Origin: an uncultured Erysipelotrichaceae bacterium
GTDB lineage: Bacteria > Bacillota_I > Bacilli_A > Erysipelotrichales > Erysipelotrichaceae
DNA length: 44,169 nt
Direction of reading: 5' to 3'
Assembly (NCBI GenBank): GCA_903789495.1
Contig: CAIFEQ010000016.1
Coordinates: 1-44,169 of the forward strand
Positions 17,974-25,876 of this stretch are shown here, piece by piece. How positions within the stretch are numbered: the first letter of the stretch is position 1; every line of letters starts with the position of its first letter. The position numbers were made by a program, and so were the translations under genes. The notes below the pieces were generated by a model that saw only the letters and a program-made list of their open reading frames with translations, was not told the DNA's origin and searched no databases.

Positions 17974-18234
17974 AAATCTGTTTCCCTCCGCCGCAACCGT
18001 TCTCTGTATACAGCGTGTGCCATAAGAATAAGAAGATTTCAGCTTTAATGCAATAAGCCAATTGCTGTTGAAACTATCAGTTTATAGTGACATGATACGT
18101 TTTTTTTGATTCCTGAGCAAATACAAACACTGGCTGCAATTCTGCTGTTTCCATATCAGAGATCCTGTTTTTCAATCAAAAACAACACTTATACCTATAC
18201 ATGCATTATTTCCTACCTTATTTGTATGTATATA
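17974..18234. promoter_or_regulatory. Upstream region of the polysaccharide operon
   Basis: An AT-rich spacer of 261 bases separates the operon start from the helicase gene, both on the minus strand. It must hold the operon promoter and the end of the helicase transcript. I see TATAAA-like boxes on the minus strand near 18080 but no convincing -35 partner and no clear terminator hairpin. Confidence 0.4.
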
Positions 18235-20391
18235 TCAGCTGACAGGCACATCGGCCTGTTCAGATTCGATTCTCTTTTTCTCTTCTCTGACAATCTGTTT
18301 AAAGGACTGGCTGTCGATTCCTTTCCCCTGCTCTGCTGCTTCAGAACGGTCCGCAAAGGCATCGAAGGCTTTCTGCTTCTCTTCCAGGACCTGCATGAGC
18401 CGTTCATCCACCGTATGTTCGGCCAGCAGATGAAAGACTTCCACATTCCTGGTCTGCCCCATGCGATAGGCTCTGGATATGGCCTGGTTCTCGGAGGAAG
18501 GCTTGAACTGCGGTTCACAGATCACCACCACACTGGCAGACTGAATGTTCAGTCCGGTACCGCCAGCCGTGATCTGGGCTGCCAGGACAGCACCGGCCGG
18601 AGCATTCTGAAACTGATCCACAAGTTCCTGCCGCTTCTGCGGCGGTACCGAACCATTGATCACCCCGACACAGCGGCTGCCAAGATATGCTGCAATCTTT
18701 GCCAGCGTATCCAGAAAGAACGAAAAGACCAGAATCTTCCGTTTATCCTCTTCCGCATCCTCAATGATTTTCAGCAGAGCCTGTGCCTTGGCGGATTCAT
18801 CCAGATTCCCGACATTCCAGGATACTCTTCTGGTTTCCGTATACTTCTGTTTCAGAACAGATGTGATATAGATCTTTTTTTCTTCTTTTCCCAGAGAAAC
18901 CCAGAGCGGTGTCTCAATCAGATCCGGCAGTTCACTCAGGACATCCTCCCGGCGCCGCCGGTAATACACACCGGCAATCCGTTTCCGGAACTCCGGTGCC
19001 GCCGCAAGGTATTTCACGCCCCTGACCGTACCGGCGATTTCCGGTCTGAGATACCGGATCAGGGAAACCATTTCCTCGACATTGTTCTCCAGTGCCGTAC
19101 CGGTCATGAAGAGAATCCGGTCAGTATGGGTGCAGAGTTCCTGAACCCGCTGGGTCCGCTGGGCCTTGGCATTCTTGATGTAGTGCGCTTCATCCACCAC
19201 CAGCATGCCTATCTTGAACCCCTCTTCCAGCTGGAACATGCCGGTACTCTCATAGGTGGTCACGGCCACCCCGCCCTGCTGCAGCCAGCGGGCCAGGTTC
19301 TCCTCCCGGGCGTCGCCATGCAGCGGCATGGCCGTCAGGGTGCTCATCTTCTCAGTTTCCCGGCACCAGTTCGTCAGCACGCTGGCCGGGCAGACCACCA
19401 GGAAATGTGTCCTGCCGGCATTATGCAGGCAGACCATAGCCGCAATCGCCTCCACGGTCTTGCCTAAACCCATCTCATCCCCAAGAAGGACTTTCTCCTG
19501 CTTCAGAATGTATTTCACACCCCATTTCTGATAGGGACGCAAGGTACATTTCAGTCCTTCGGTCTGCAGTTCCTGGGCCTGAACCTGACCGGCCAGTTCT
19601 TCCGGCAGGCCATGGTTTTCTTCTTCCTCCGCCAGACAGCCTGGCACCAGGGCAGCCAGCAGGGACAGGACTTCTGCTGCATGCTGGCTGTAGTCCTGCC
19701 AGACTTCCGCGTCACTGAGACGGACGGATTGTCCGGCCTGCTTCTGCAGCTCAGTAAAGGTTCTTCCCTGCGGCCCCTGCAGGAACCGGACAAAGTCAGC
19801 CGCGGCCTGCTGAGCCGCCTGTTTCCTGTCAGAACTCAGGAAAAGCCAGCCCAGGCTGTTCTCGGCGGGTTCCATAGCCGCTGCCCATTGCTGAAGAGAA
19901 GCGCGCAACTGCGTATGCAGGGAACCGGCCTGCCGGGAGACGGACTGCATCCTGCGGCAGACATACAGGGCCTGCAGCAGCTGCGTCTGCTCCGGTGTCT
20001 TCTGATCGGCATTGATGCGGATCCGGGTCTGCCGGCAGATCTCGTCTTCGATACGCGCTGCCGTTTCCTTGAGTGAACCGGCTCCCTCTGCACTGATGCC
20101 CGGTACGGCCTCCAGCTGTTTCATCGAGGCTTTGCGGACTGCCCCGACCGTGTCATAGCCGGCCTCCTCCAGGTTCCTGATGCGCAGACCTGATTTCTGC
20201 CGGTTCAGTTCTTCCACGGGAATGGCATCCAGGGTTTCCCGGGCCAGCGCCTGCTGCAGGATACGCACCTGCCGGACCACCTGCTGACGGGCACTTCCGG
20301 CCTGGGCAGCAAGGCTGGCAAGTTCCTGCTGAACATGCAGGCATTGCCTGCGGAAAGCCTGAATTTCCTTACGTGTATAGGAGACTGACAT
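18235..20391 (-). CDS. SNF2-family DEAD/DEAH-like helicase
   Basis: About 718 residues. The N-terminal 250 residues are helical and include a helix-hairpin-helix-like segment (LEEAGYDTVGAVRKASMKQL, then VPGISAEGAGSLKE). The two RecA-like lobes carry the SNF2 motifs: DEMGLGKTVEAIAAM (I), DEAHYIKN (II), MTGTALENN (III), LVFSFFLDTL (IV), and GGTGLNIQSASVVV with QAISRAYRMGQT (V-VI). Such proteins are ATP-driven DNA translocases; in bacteria most have unknown targets, RapA-like or defence-linked roles being examples. No methyltransferase or nuclease neighbour is present, so no role is claimed. The ATG at 20391 has GAGGG nine bases upstream and is preferred to an in-frame start 39 bases earlier. 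Confidence 0.92.
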   Translation of the reverse strand: MSVSYTRKEIQAFRRQCLHVQQELASLAAQAGSARQQVVRQVRILQQALARETLDAIPVEELNRQKSGLRIRNLEEAGYDTVGAVRKASMKQLEAVPGISAEGAGSLKETAARIEDEICRQTRIRINADQKTPEQTQLLQALYVCRRMQSVSRQAGSLHTQLRASLQQWAAAMEPAENSLGWLFLSSDRKQAAQQAAADFVRFLQGPQGRTFTELQKQAGQSVRLSDAEVWQDYSQHAAEVLSLLAALVPGCLAEEEENHGLPEELAGQVQAQELQTEGLKCTLRPYQKWGVKYILKQEKVLLGDEMGLGKTVEAIAAMVCLHNAGRTHFLVVCPASVLTNWCRETEKMSTLTAMPLHGDAREENLARWLQQGGVAVTTYESTGMFQLEEGFKIGMLVVDEAHYIKNAKAQRTQRVQELCTHTDRILFMTGTALENNVEEMVSLIRYLRPEIAGTVRGVKYLAAAPEFRKRIAGVYYRRRREDVLSELPDLIETPLWVSLGKEEKKIYITSVLKQKYTETRRVSWNVGNLDESAKAQALLKIIEDAEEDKRKILVFSFFLDTLAKIAAYLGSRCVGVINGSVPPQKRQELVDQFQNAPAGAVLAAQITAGGTGLNIQSASVVVICEPQFKPSSENQAISRAYRMGQTRNVEVFHLLAEHTVDERLMQVLEEKQKAFDAFADRSEAAEQGKGIDSQSFKQIVREEKKRIESEQADVPVS

Positions 20392-20560
20392 GTCTTTCTT
20401 CCCTCTTGAATTCTCTGACCAGCATAGCATATTCCCTCATAGGTTCTGAAAGGGAACGTTTTCATACCAAAAGAATAAATCTTTAAGCAAATCCTTGTTG
20501 AGTGTCGGCGGAAGGTTCTTCTATAATACGGCTGTGCGTTAAGCATATAGGGAGGAAAGA

Positions 20561-21670
20561 ATGAACTTCAAGAAGATTTCTGCTTCACTGCTTGCTGTGT
20601 CTCTGCTGGCCGGCTGCGGCAGCTCGTCTTCCGCAGCTGCTTCTGCCGATGCCTCGGCGTCTGCTTCGACCACGATCGATGTCCTGCGCATGCAGTTCGT
20701 GCCGTCCAGAGATGCCGAAACCATTCTGCAGGGAACTTCGAAACTGCCCGAACTTCTGATTGCGGCCATGGCCGAACGCGGCTATGACATCGGCTCCGTG
20801 GAAATCACGGTCGGTGCCGGCTCAGACTACAACGTCACCGGCGAAGCCCTGGCTTCCGGTTCGGTCGACGTGGCCTGGCTGCCTGCCAGCACCTATGCCA
20901 ACTACTCGGACGAAACCACCCTGGCTCTGACCGCCACCCGGGATGCGCTGAGCAATGACTCGACCGACCCGACGACCTGGAACGGCGAAGCCAACAAGAC
21001 CACCCGCATTGAAGGAGAACCGGTCACCTATTACCGGGGCCTGATGTATGCCGGACCTTCTGAGAAGGGCCGCATGATTGCCGAAAAGGTTGCCAGCGGA
21101 GAAGAGATCACCTGGGAAGATCTGGACTCCTGCAGCTGGGCCATTGCCTCGACCACTTCTTCCTCGGGCTATATCTTCCCGACCCTCTGGCTCATGGAGC
21201 ACTATGACGGCAAGACCATTGCCGACCTGTCCACCACCACTCAGCTGTCCTATCCGCAGGCTTTCGCCCAGGCCGCTGCCGAAGCCATTGACATTGTGCT
21301 GTGCTACGCAGACGGCCGCATGGACTACGAAGACGACTGGACCCGGCCGACCACGGAAACCGATGAGGCCGGCAACCAGGGCTTCGGCAGAAGTGCTTCC
21401 ATCTATGATGAAATGACGGTCTTCGGCGTCACCGACAGCATCTTCAACGATACCGTCTGCCTGACCAAGAACCCGGTCGAAGGACACGAGGCTGTCGCCA
21501 CGGATGACTTCCTGACCGCCTTCCAGGAGTCCATGATCGAGATTGCCGGCACGGACGAAGGCAAGGAAATCATTGCAGTCTACAGCCACACCGGCTATGA
21601 AATCGGCGATCCGGCCAACTACGAAAGCCTGAAGACCGGTCTCGAGACGGTTGCCGCTGCCAACGAGTAA
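20561..21670 (+). CDS. phnD: Phosphonate-type ABC transporter substrate-binding lipoprotein
   Basis: A 369-residue lipoprotein. The signal peptide ends in LLAGCG (lipobox, Cys near residue 19) and is followed by a Ser/Ala linker. The mature part is a periplasmic-binding-protein fold of the PhnD type: LPELLIAAMAERGYD, SGSVDVAWLPASTYANY, and the later SSSGYIFPTLWLM ligand-binding loop. It would capture a phosphonate, phosphite or related phosphorus compound outside the cell and deliver it to the PhnE permeases. GGAGG precedes the ATG and a -10 TATAAT lies at about 20522. A terminator-like hairpin follows before phnC, a usual way to make more binding protein than transporter. The true ligand is not readable. 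Confidence 0.9.
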   Translation: MNFKKISASLLAVSLLAGCGSSSSAAASADASASASTTIDVLRMQFVPSRDAETILQGTSKLPELLIAAMAERGYDIGSVEITVGAGSDYNVTGEALASGSVDVAWLPASTYANYSDETTLALTATRDALSNDSTDPTTWNGEANKTTRIEGEPVTYYRGLMYAGPSEKGRMIAEKVASGEEITWEDLDSCSWAIASTTSSSGYIFPTLWLMEHYDGKTIADLSTTTQLSYPQAFAQAAAEAIDIVLCYADGRMDYEDDWTRPTTETDEAGNQGFGRSASIYDEMTVFGVTDSIFNDTVCLTKNPVEGHEAVATDDFLTAFQESMIEIAGTDEGKEIIAVYSHTGYEIGDPANYESLKTGLETVAAANE

Positions 21671-21694
21671 GCATTCGCTAGTTCTTTACACCCG

Positions 21695-21724
21695 AAGCGG
21701 CTGAATTCTTCAGCCGCTTTGTTT
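21695..21724 (+). terminator. Terminator-like hairpin between phnD and phnC
   Basis: AAGCGGCTGAA (21695-21705) and TTCAGCCGCTT (21709-21719) form an 11-base perfect stem with a three-base loop, followed by TTTGTTT. It is positioned to stop part of transcription after the binding-protein gene. Confidence 0.8.
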
Positions 21725-21751
21725 CAGAAGAATCAGTAACGGGAGAGCACT

Positions 21752-22531
21752 ATGATTGAATTCAAGGATGTTTCCAAGACCTACCCCAACGGTACCAAGG
21801 GTCTGCAGCATATCAATCTGCAGATCCAGCAGGGAGAATTTGTCGCCATCATCGGTCTGTCCGGAGCCGGCAAATCCACCCTCATCCGGACCATCAACCG
21901 GATGATCGACATTACCGACGGCCAGCTGATTGTGGATGACGTAGACGTCATGACCCTCAAGGGCAGGGCCTTACGGCGCTACCGCCGCAAGGTCGGCATG
22001 ATTTTCCAGTCCTTCAACCTGATCTCCCGGTCAACGGTGCTGAACAATGTCCTGACCTCCTATGTTCCGGACATGCCCTGGTACAAGGTCCTGTTCGGCA
22101 TCTATTCCCGGGATCAGAAGATGAAGGCCCTGGAGAACCTGGACAAGGTCCAGATCCTCGACAAGGCCTATTCCCGCTGTGATGAACTGTCCGGCGGACA
22201 GATGCAGCGGGTGGCCCTGGCCCGCACCCTGACCCAGAATCCGTCCATCATTCTGGCCGACGAACCGGTCGCCTCCCTGGACCCGGTCATGGCCGACATC
22301 GTCATGAGTGACTTTGCCCGCATCAACAAAGACATGCAGATTACCATCCTGCTGAACATCCATCATGTCGACCTGGCCCTGAAGTACGCCAGCCGGGTCA
22401 TCGGCATCCGCGCCGGGCAGATCGTCTATGACGGGCCGGTCGCCAACGTCACGCAGGAAGTCCTGGACCAGGTCTATAACGGCACCGCCGTACCGAAGTC
22501 TACCGACCCGGTCCTGCAGGAGGCAGACTGA
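21752..22531 (+). CDS. phnC: Phosphonate-type ABC transporter ATP-binding protein
   Basis: A 259-residue ATPase with Walker A GLSGAGKST near residues 36-44, signature LSGGQMQRVALA near 147-158 and Walker B ILADEPVASLDP near 167-178, all intact. Its length and N-terminus (MIEFKDVSKTYPNGTKGL) match PhnC. It powers the two PhnE permeases. Its stop overlaps the start of the first phnE by one base (TGATG), which indicates translational coupling. Confidence 0.93.
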   Translation: MIEFKDVSKTYPNGTKGLQHINLQIQQGEFVAIIGLSGAGKSTLIRTINRMIDITDGQLIVDDVDVMTLKGRALRRYRRKVGMIFQSFNLISRSTVLNNVLTSYVPDMPWYKVLFGIYSRDQKMKALENLDKVQILDKAYSRCDELSGGQMQRVALARTLTQNPSIILADEPVASLDPVMADIVMSDFARINKDMQITILLNIHHVDLALKYASRVIGIRAGQIVYDGPVANVTQEVLDQVYNGTAVPKSTDPVLQEAD

Positions 22532-23376
22532 TGAGTGAGGCCGAGGTACGCAAGGTTTCCCTGTTTGACCGCATCTTCAAGCCGGAACACATCGTGCTGG
22601 AAAACGGGCATACCGTCGACAGGCCCCGCTCCCGGGGACCGCTGATCGCTGCGGTGACCCTGGTGGTGGTGATCATCTGCATTCAGATCACCGACTTCAA
22701 CCTGGCCACCCTGCATGACCGTCTCTACCAGATGGGCGTCATCCTGTCCCAGATCTTCCGCCCGAACTTCTCCTATGCCAGTTCCGTCTGGCAGCCCCTG
22801 ATCGACACCATTCAGATGTCTCTGCTGGGCTCCTTCCTGGGGTGTCTCATTGCCCTGCCCATCGCCATCATCGCTTCCAGCAACATCATTCATAACAGGG
22901 TCATCCTGGGAATTGTACGTCTGGTGCTGGCCGTGATCCGTTCCGTACCGACCCTGGTCATCGCCAACATCTGTGCCCTGACCTTCGGTCTGGGTACCTT
23001 TGCCGGCTTCCTGGCCATTACCATCTTCACGATCGGCGTGGTGGCCAAGATGCTGTACGAGTCCATTGAGACCATTGACATGAAACCCTATGAGGCTCTG
23101 GTCAGCTTCGGGGCAGCCCCTCTGGCCTCCTTCTGGAGCGCCTGCATGCCCCAGATCCTGCCGACCTACCTCTCCCACTGCCTGTACTGCTTCGAGATGA
23201 ATGTCAGAGCCGCCTCGATTCTCGGTTATGTCGGGGCTGGAGGCTTAGGCATTCTGATCTCCGAGCGGGTCGGCTGGCGGGACTACCGGGGCCTGGGCAT
23301 GGTGCTGTTAGCCCTGTTCATCCTGGTTGTGGCCATTGACTTCTTCTCCGACTGGCTGCGGGAAAAGCTGTCCTGA
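22531..23376 (+). CDS. phnE: Phosphonate-type ABC transporter permease, first copy
   Basis: A 281-residue permease with about six hydrophobic segments. It shows the PhnE signatures: a cytoplasmic EAA-like loop (YEALVSFGAAPLASFWSACM) and a GYVGAGGLGILISE segment near the end. It forms the membrane channel with the second PhnE. It starts within the phnC stop codon and is followed 11 bases later by the intended ATG of the second phnE. Confidence 0.93.
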   Translation: MSEAEVRKVSLFDRIFKPEHIVLENGHTVDRPRSRGPLIAAVTLVVVIICIQITDFNLATLHDRLYQMGVILSQIFRPNFSYASSVWQPLIDTIQMSLLGSFLGCLIALPIAIIASSNIIHNRVILGIVRLVLAVIRSVPTLVIANICALTFGLGTFAGFLAITIFTIGVVAKMLYESIETIDMKPYEALVSFGAAPLASFWSACMPQILPTYLSHCLYCFEMNVRAASILGYVGAGGLGILISERVGWRDYRGLGMVLLALFILVVAIDFFSDWLREKLS

Positions 23377-23414
23377 GGAGGTATGTCATGACGACGATCT
23401 AGAAAAAACTGACC

Positions 23415-24215
23415 GTGGAAGAGGTCTACGAGGCCCGTCCCCGTCCCTTCCTCAAACGGCTGATCATCTTCCTCATCCTGCTGGTTCTGGTCCTCTGGAG
23501 CCGCAGCGGCATTTCCTTCAACGGCTTCTCGCAGGGCGTGAACATTGCCAAAGGCACCATCTACGGCCTGACCCATCCTGACTGGCGCCTGTTCACCGAC
23601 ATGAGCGACACCGGCATTCTCTACCTGATGTTCCAGACGGTGGCCATCGCCATCCTGGGCACCCTGTTCGGCGGCATCCTGGCCATTCCGGTCTCGTTCC
23701 TGGCCTCCACCAACATCGTCCCCAGGCCGGTGGCGGTCATCTTCCGCGTGCTGATCCTGCTGGTGCGGACCATCCCTTCCCTGGTCTGGGCCCTGATGTG
23801 GATCCGGGTCACCGGACCGGGGGCCTTCTGCGGGGTCGTCACCCAGTCCATCTGCTCGATCGGCATGATCTCCAAGATGTACATCACCGCCATCGAAGAC
23901 CTGGATACCGGCATCCTGGATGCACTGGATGCCTCCGGCTGCAATACCTTTGAGAAGATCCGCTGCGGCGTGCTGCCTCAGCTGTCCGCCTCCTTCGTTT
24001 CCACCGTCATCTACCGCTTCGACATCAACCTCAAGGACGCCACCACGCTGGGCCTCATCGGGGCCGGCGGTATCGGTTCCGCCCTGATCATTGCGATCAG
24101 CGCCATGCGCTGGACGCAGGTCGGTGCCTATCTGTTTGCCCTGATCATCGTGGTCATCTTCATCGAGTGGGGTTCCACCCGGATCCGGGCCAGACTGGCG
24201 CGGGGCAGACAGTAA
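23415..24215 (+). CDS. phnE: Phosphonate-type ABC transporter permease, second copy, with amber codon near its natural start
   Basis: The readable part is 266 residues with the same permease layout (EDLDTGILDALDASGCNTFE as EAA-like loop, GLIGAGGIGSALI near the end). The natural start is the ATG at 23388, six bases after a perfect AGGAGG (23376-23381). That frame reads Met-Thr-Thr-Ile and then TAG at 23400-23402 before continuing in frame. The next in-frame start is the GTG at 23415, which has no ribosome binding site. One C-to-T change in a CAG glutamine codon would explain it. All essential permease segments lie after the stop, so the gene may still work at a low level through reinitiation, or it may be a fresh nonsense mutation or a sequencing error. 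Confidence 0.85.
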   Translation: MEEVYEARPRPFLKRLIIFLILLVLVLWSRSGISFNGFSQGVNIAKGTIYGLTHPDWRLFTDMSDTGILYLMFQTVAIAILGTLFGGILAIPVSFLASTNIVPRPVAVIFRVLILLVRTIPSLVWALMWIRVTGPGAFCGVVTQSICSIGMISKMYITAIEDLDTGILDALDASGCNTFEKIRCGVLPQLSASFVSTVIYRFDINLKDATTLGLIGAGGIGSALIIAISAMRWTQVGAYLFALIIVVIFIEWGSTRIRARLARGRQ

Positions 24216-24220
24216 TCCCC

Positions 24221-24251
24221 TGCCGCACCTCCGGGTGCGGCATTTTCTTTT
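24221..24251 (+). terminator. Intrinsic terminator after the phn operon
   Basis: TGCCGCAC (24221-24228) pairs with GTGCGGCA (24235-24242) around a six-base loop and is followed by TTTTCTTTT. It ends the phnD-C-E-E transcript. Confidence 0.9.
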
Positions 24252-24319
24252 CATCTTTGCCGGGAAAACCCGTACAGGCGTGGTAGGATGGAACAGAGTG
24301 AACAGGAGAACCGGATCCT

Positions 24320-24946
24320 ATGGCAAAACTTTATTTTTATTACGGGGCAATGGGCAGCTCCAAGAGCGCCAATGCCCTGATGGTGGAATATAACTACCGC
24401 GAGCGGGGCCAGAACGCTCTGCTGGCCAAGACCAGCGTCGATCAGCGGGACGGTGAGCGGATCATCCGTTCCCGGATCGGTCTGCAGAAGGAATGCGTCC
24501 TGCTCTCCGAGGTCTGTCAGATGTCCGACCAGGACCTGCAGGCCTACGATGCCATCATCGTGGACGAGATCCAGTTTGCCTCCCCGGAAGAGATTGACTT
24601 CCTGGCCAGGGTGGTGGATGAACTGAACATCCCGGTGCTCTGCTATGGCCTGCGCACCGACTTCCAGCTGCATTTCTTCCCCGGTTCCCGGCGCCTGATG
24701 GAAGTCGCCGATGAGATCAAAGAGGTCAAGACCGTCTGCTGGTGCGGCAAGAAGGCCACCTGCAACGCCCGCTACAATAAAAACGGCATTGTCCGCACCG
24801 GCGAACAGATCCTGCTGGGTGCCAATGATGAATATGTTGCCCTGTGCCGCAAGCACTTCATCGAGGGCAGGCTTTCCGCCGACGATCCTGGTCATAAGCT
24901 GGAAGGGTTCGGACAGATCCCGAAAGAAGACAAAGATCAGGAATAA
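24320..24946 (+). CDS. tdk: Thymidine kinase (type II)
   Basis: A 208-residue enzyme with P-loop GAMGSSKSANALM near residues 9-21, the DEIQF motif near 90 and the zinc lasso (CWCGKKATC and a later CRKHF). These are the signatures of the tetrameric bacterial type II enzyme, which phosphorylates thymidine to dTMP with ATP in pyrimidine salvage. A -10 TAGGAT is at 24284-24289 and AGGAG at 24304-24308, a somewhat long 11 bases before the ATG. It is monocistronic between two terminators. Confidence 0.95.
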   Translation: MAKLYFYYGAMGSSKSANALMVEYNYRERGQNALLAKTSVDQRDGERIIRSRIGLQKECVLLSEVCQMSDQDLQAYDAIIVDEIQFASPEEIDFLARVVDELNIPVLCYGLRTDFQLHFFPGSRRLMEVADEIKEVKTVCWCGKKATCNARYNKNGIVRTGEQILLGANDEYVALCRKHFIEGRLSADDPGHKLEGFGQIPKEDKDQE

Positions 24947-25003
24947 ACCGTTCGTGGATATCTCCTTCCCGCCCGCAGTAATTTCAGATCAGTTTGAATA
25001 CGG

Positions 25004-25022
25004 CGGATTTATGAATCCGTTT
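25004..25022 (+). terminator. Short hairpin after thymidine kinase
   Basis: CGGATT (25004-25009) and AATCCG (25014-25019) form a six-base stem with a TATG loop and three T. It is a weak terminator candidate that may work with the stronger hairpin just downstream. Confidence 0.45.
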
Positions 25023-25037
25023 CGTCGGAAATAAAAG

Positions 25038-25080
25038 GTCCACTATGGTTTGTGTTAGCCATAGCGGACTTTAACTTATT
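25038..25080. terminator. Hairpin with 11-base stem, possibly bidirectional terminator
   Basis: GTCCACTATGG (25038-25048) pairs with CCATAGCGGAC (25059-25069) with one A-C mismatch. The plus strand continues TTTAACTTATTTATTTG; on the minus strand the hairpin is followed by TTTTATTT. It lies at the border between thymidine kinase and the IS relic. Confidence 0.65.
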
Positions 25081-25099
25081 TATTTGAACGTTTTTTCTC

Positions 25100-25700
25100 T
25101 GCGAATCTCCTTCATGGATATGTCGGCAAATTGGACGCACCTCGTCGGTTGGACTGGTACCGGCTCGACGGCTAAATCGGTACCGGTGCAGTTTGCGCTC
25201 GCGAGCGGCCGGTGATGCGTTTCTCAGCGGCCGCTTTGCGCGGCTGAACGGCCGCGTTAAAGTCCCTGCATCAGAGATGAGACATAGACTGTTTTAATGG
25301 TGATTACTGCTCAGGATTTATTTCTATCACAACGGCATAATGCTTTGTTGCCCGTTTGTAGATGGCATTGGCAGCTAACTCATCATTGCGGATCATCGCT
25401 GTCCAGCTGGATGGTTCCCGCTGAGAACATACATTCACGCTCCGATTGAGTTCGCAGCGTGTTTCCAAGAGTTCCTGCAGTACTTTGACTTCATCTTCAT
25501 TGTCAATTAAATGAAGCAGGAAATCATCCAGAATAAGAAGATCCAGGCGATTGACGTGCTACCCGTCAAGAGGACAGTGAATCAATAGAAGCCTATGCCA
25601 TTGGCCGAATTGTCACCGGACCCCATAGTCCTGACGAAGTGGACCTCGGTTCTCCGTCGAAGTGGACTCCCTGGCTCCGCCGAGCCGGACTTTTGAATGC
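25100..25700 (-). mobile_element. Deleted IS21-family element (relic)
   Basis: The only recognisable coding part is the C-terminal end of an IstB helper ATPase on the minus strand (25304-25556). Around it lies GC-rich sequence full of short palindromes: GCGGCCG and CGGCCGC arms near 25221-25256, and GGTACCG repeats near 25155-25195. Paired short direct repeats resemble element ends: TTGGAC twice near 25131-25155, and GTGGAC twice near 25641-25667. istA and the front of istB are gone. The outer limits given are approximate, and I could not find a target-site duplication. Confidence 0.55.
25304..25556 (-). pseudogene. istB: istB remnant (IS21-family transposition helper ATPase, C-terminal part)
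   Basis: Read on the minus strand from about 25556, the frame gives VNRLDLLILDDFLL, which is the Walker B region of IstB. It continues with LLETRCELNRSVNVCSQREP, then a typical C-terminus with ANAIYKRATKHYAVVIEI, and stops at a TAA at 25304. About 84 codons remain. The N-terminal half with Walker A is absent, and homology ends abruptly near 25556, so the gene cannot function. IstB normally helps the IstA transposase choose targets. Confidence 0.82.
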
Positions 25701-25825
25701 GCCGTAATCAAGTTAAAGGAAAATACCCATTCCAGTCGTATTTCTGATTTATTTTCACGAAATGGCGTTCTTTTATGATTGAAAAAAGCTGTAAAATAAA
25801 TCCTAAAAATTTACGCTCAAAATTA

Positions 25826-25863
25826 CGGCTGAAAATGGACATATATTTCTGTTCTTTCAGCCG
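25826..25863 (-). terminator. Possible terminator of the first DUF4143 ATPase gene
   Basis: CGGCTGAAA (25826-25834) and TTTCAGCCG (25855-25863) form a nine-base perfect stem with a 20-base loop just past the minus-strand stop codon. Downstream on the minus strand is TAATTTTG, only a weak T-run. Confidence 0.5.
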
Positions 25864-25876
25864 CAGATCAGCTGGA

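Noticed and set aside
18106-19467. Plus-strand open frame of about 453 codons
   Set aside because: It is antisense to the SNF2 helicase motifs and has no ribosome binding site or recognisable domain.
23388-23402. TAG in phnE read as pyrrolysine or as programmed recoding
   Set aside because: No pyrrolysine genes or recoding structure are visible, and position 5 of a permease has no need of it. A point mutation, sequencing error or downstream reinitiation is simpler.
25560-25710. Plus-strand open stretch of about 45 codons past the istB remnant
   Set aside because: It has no start or ribosome binding site, overlaps repeat-like element-end sequence and resembles no protein I know.
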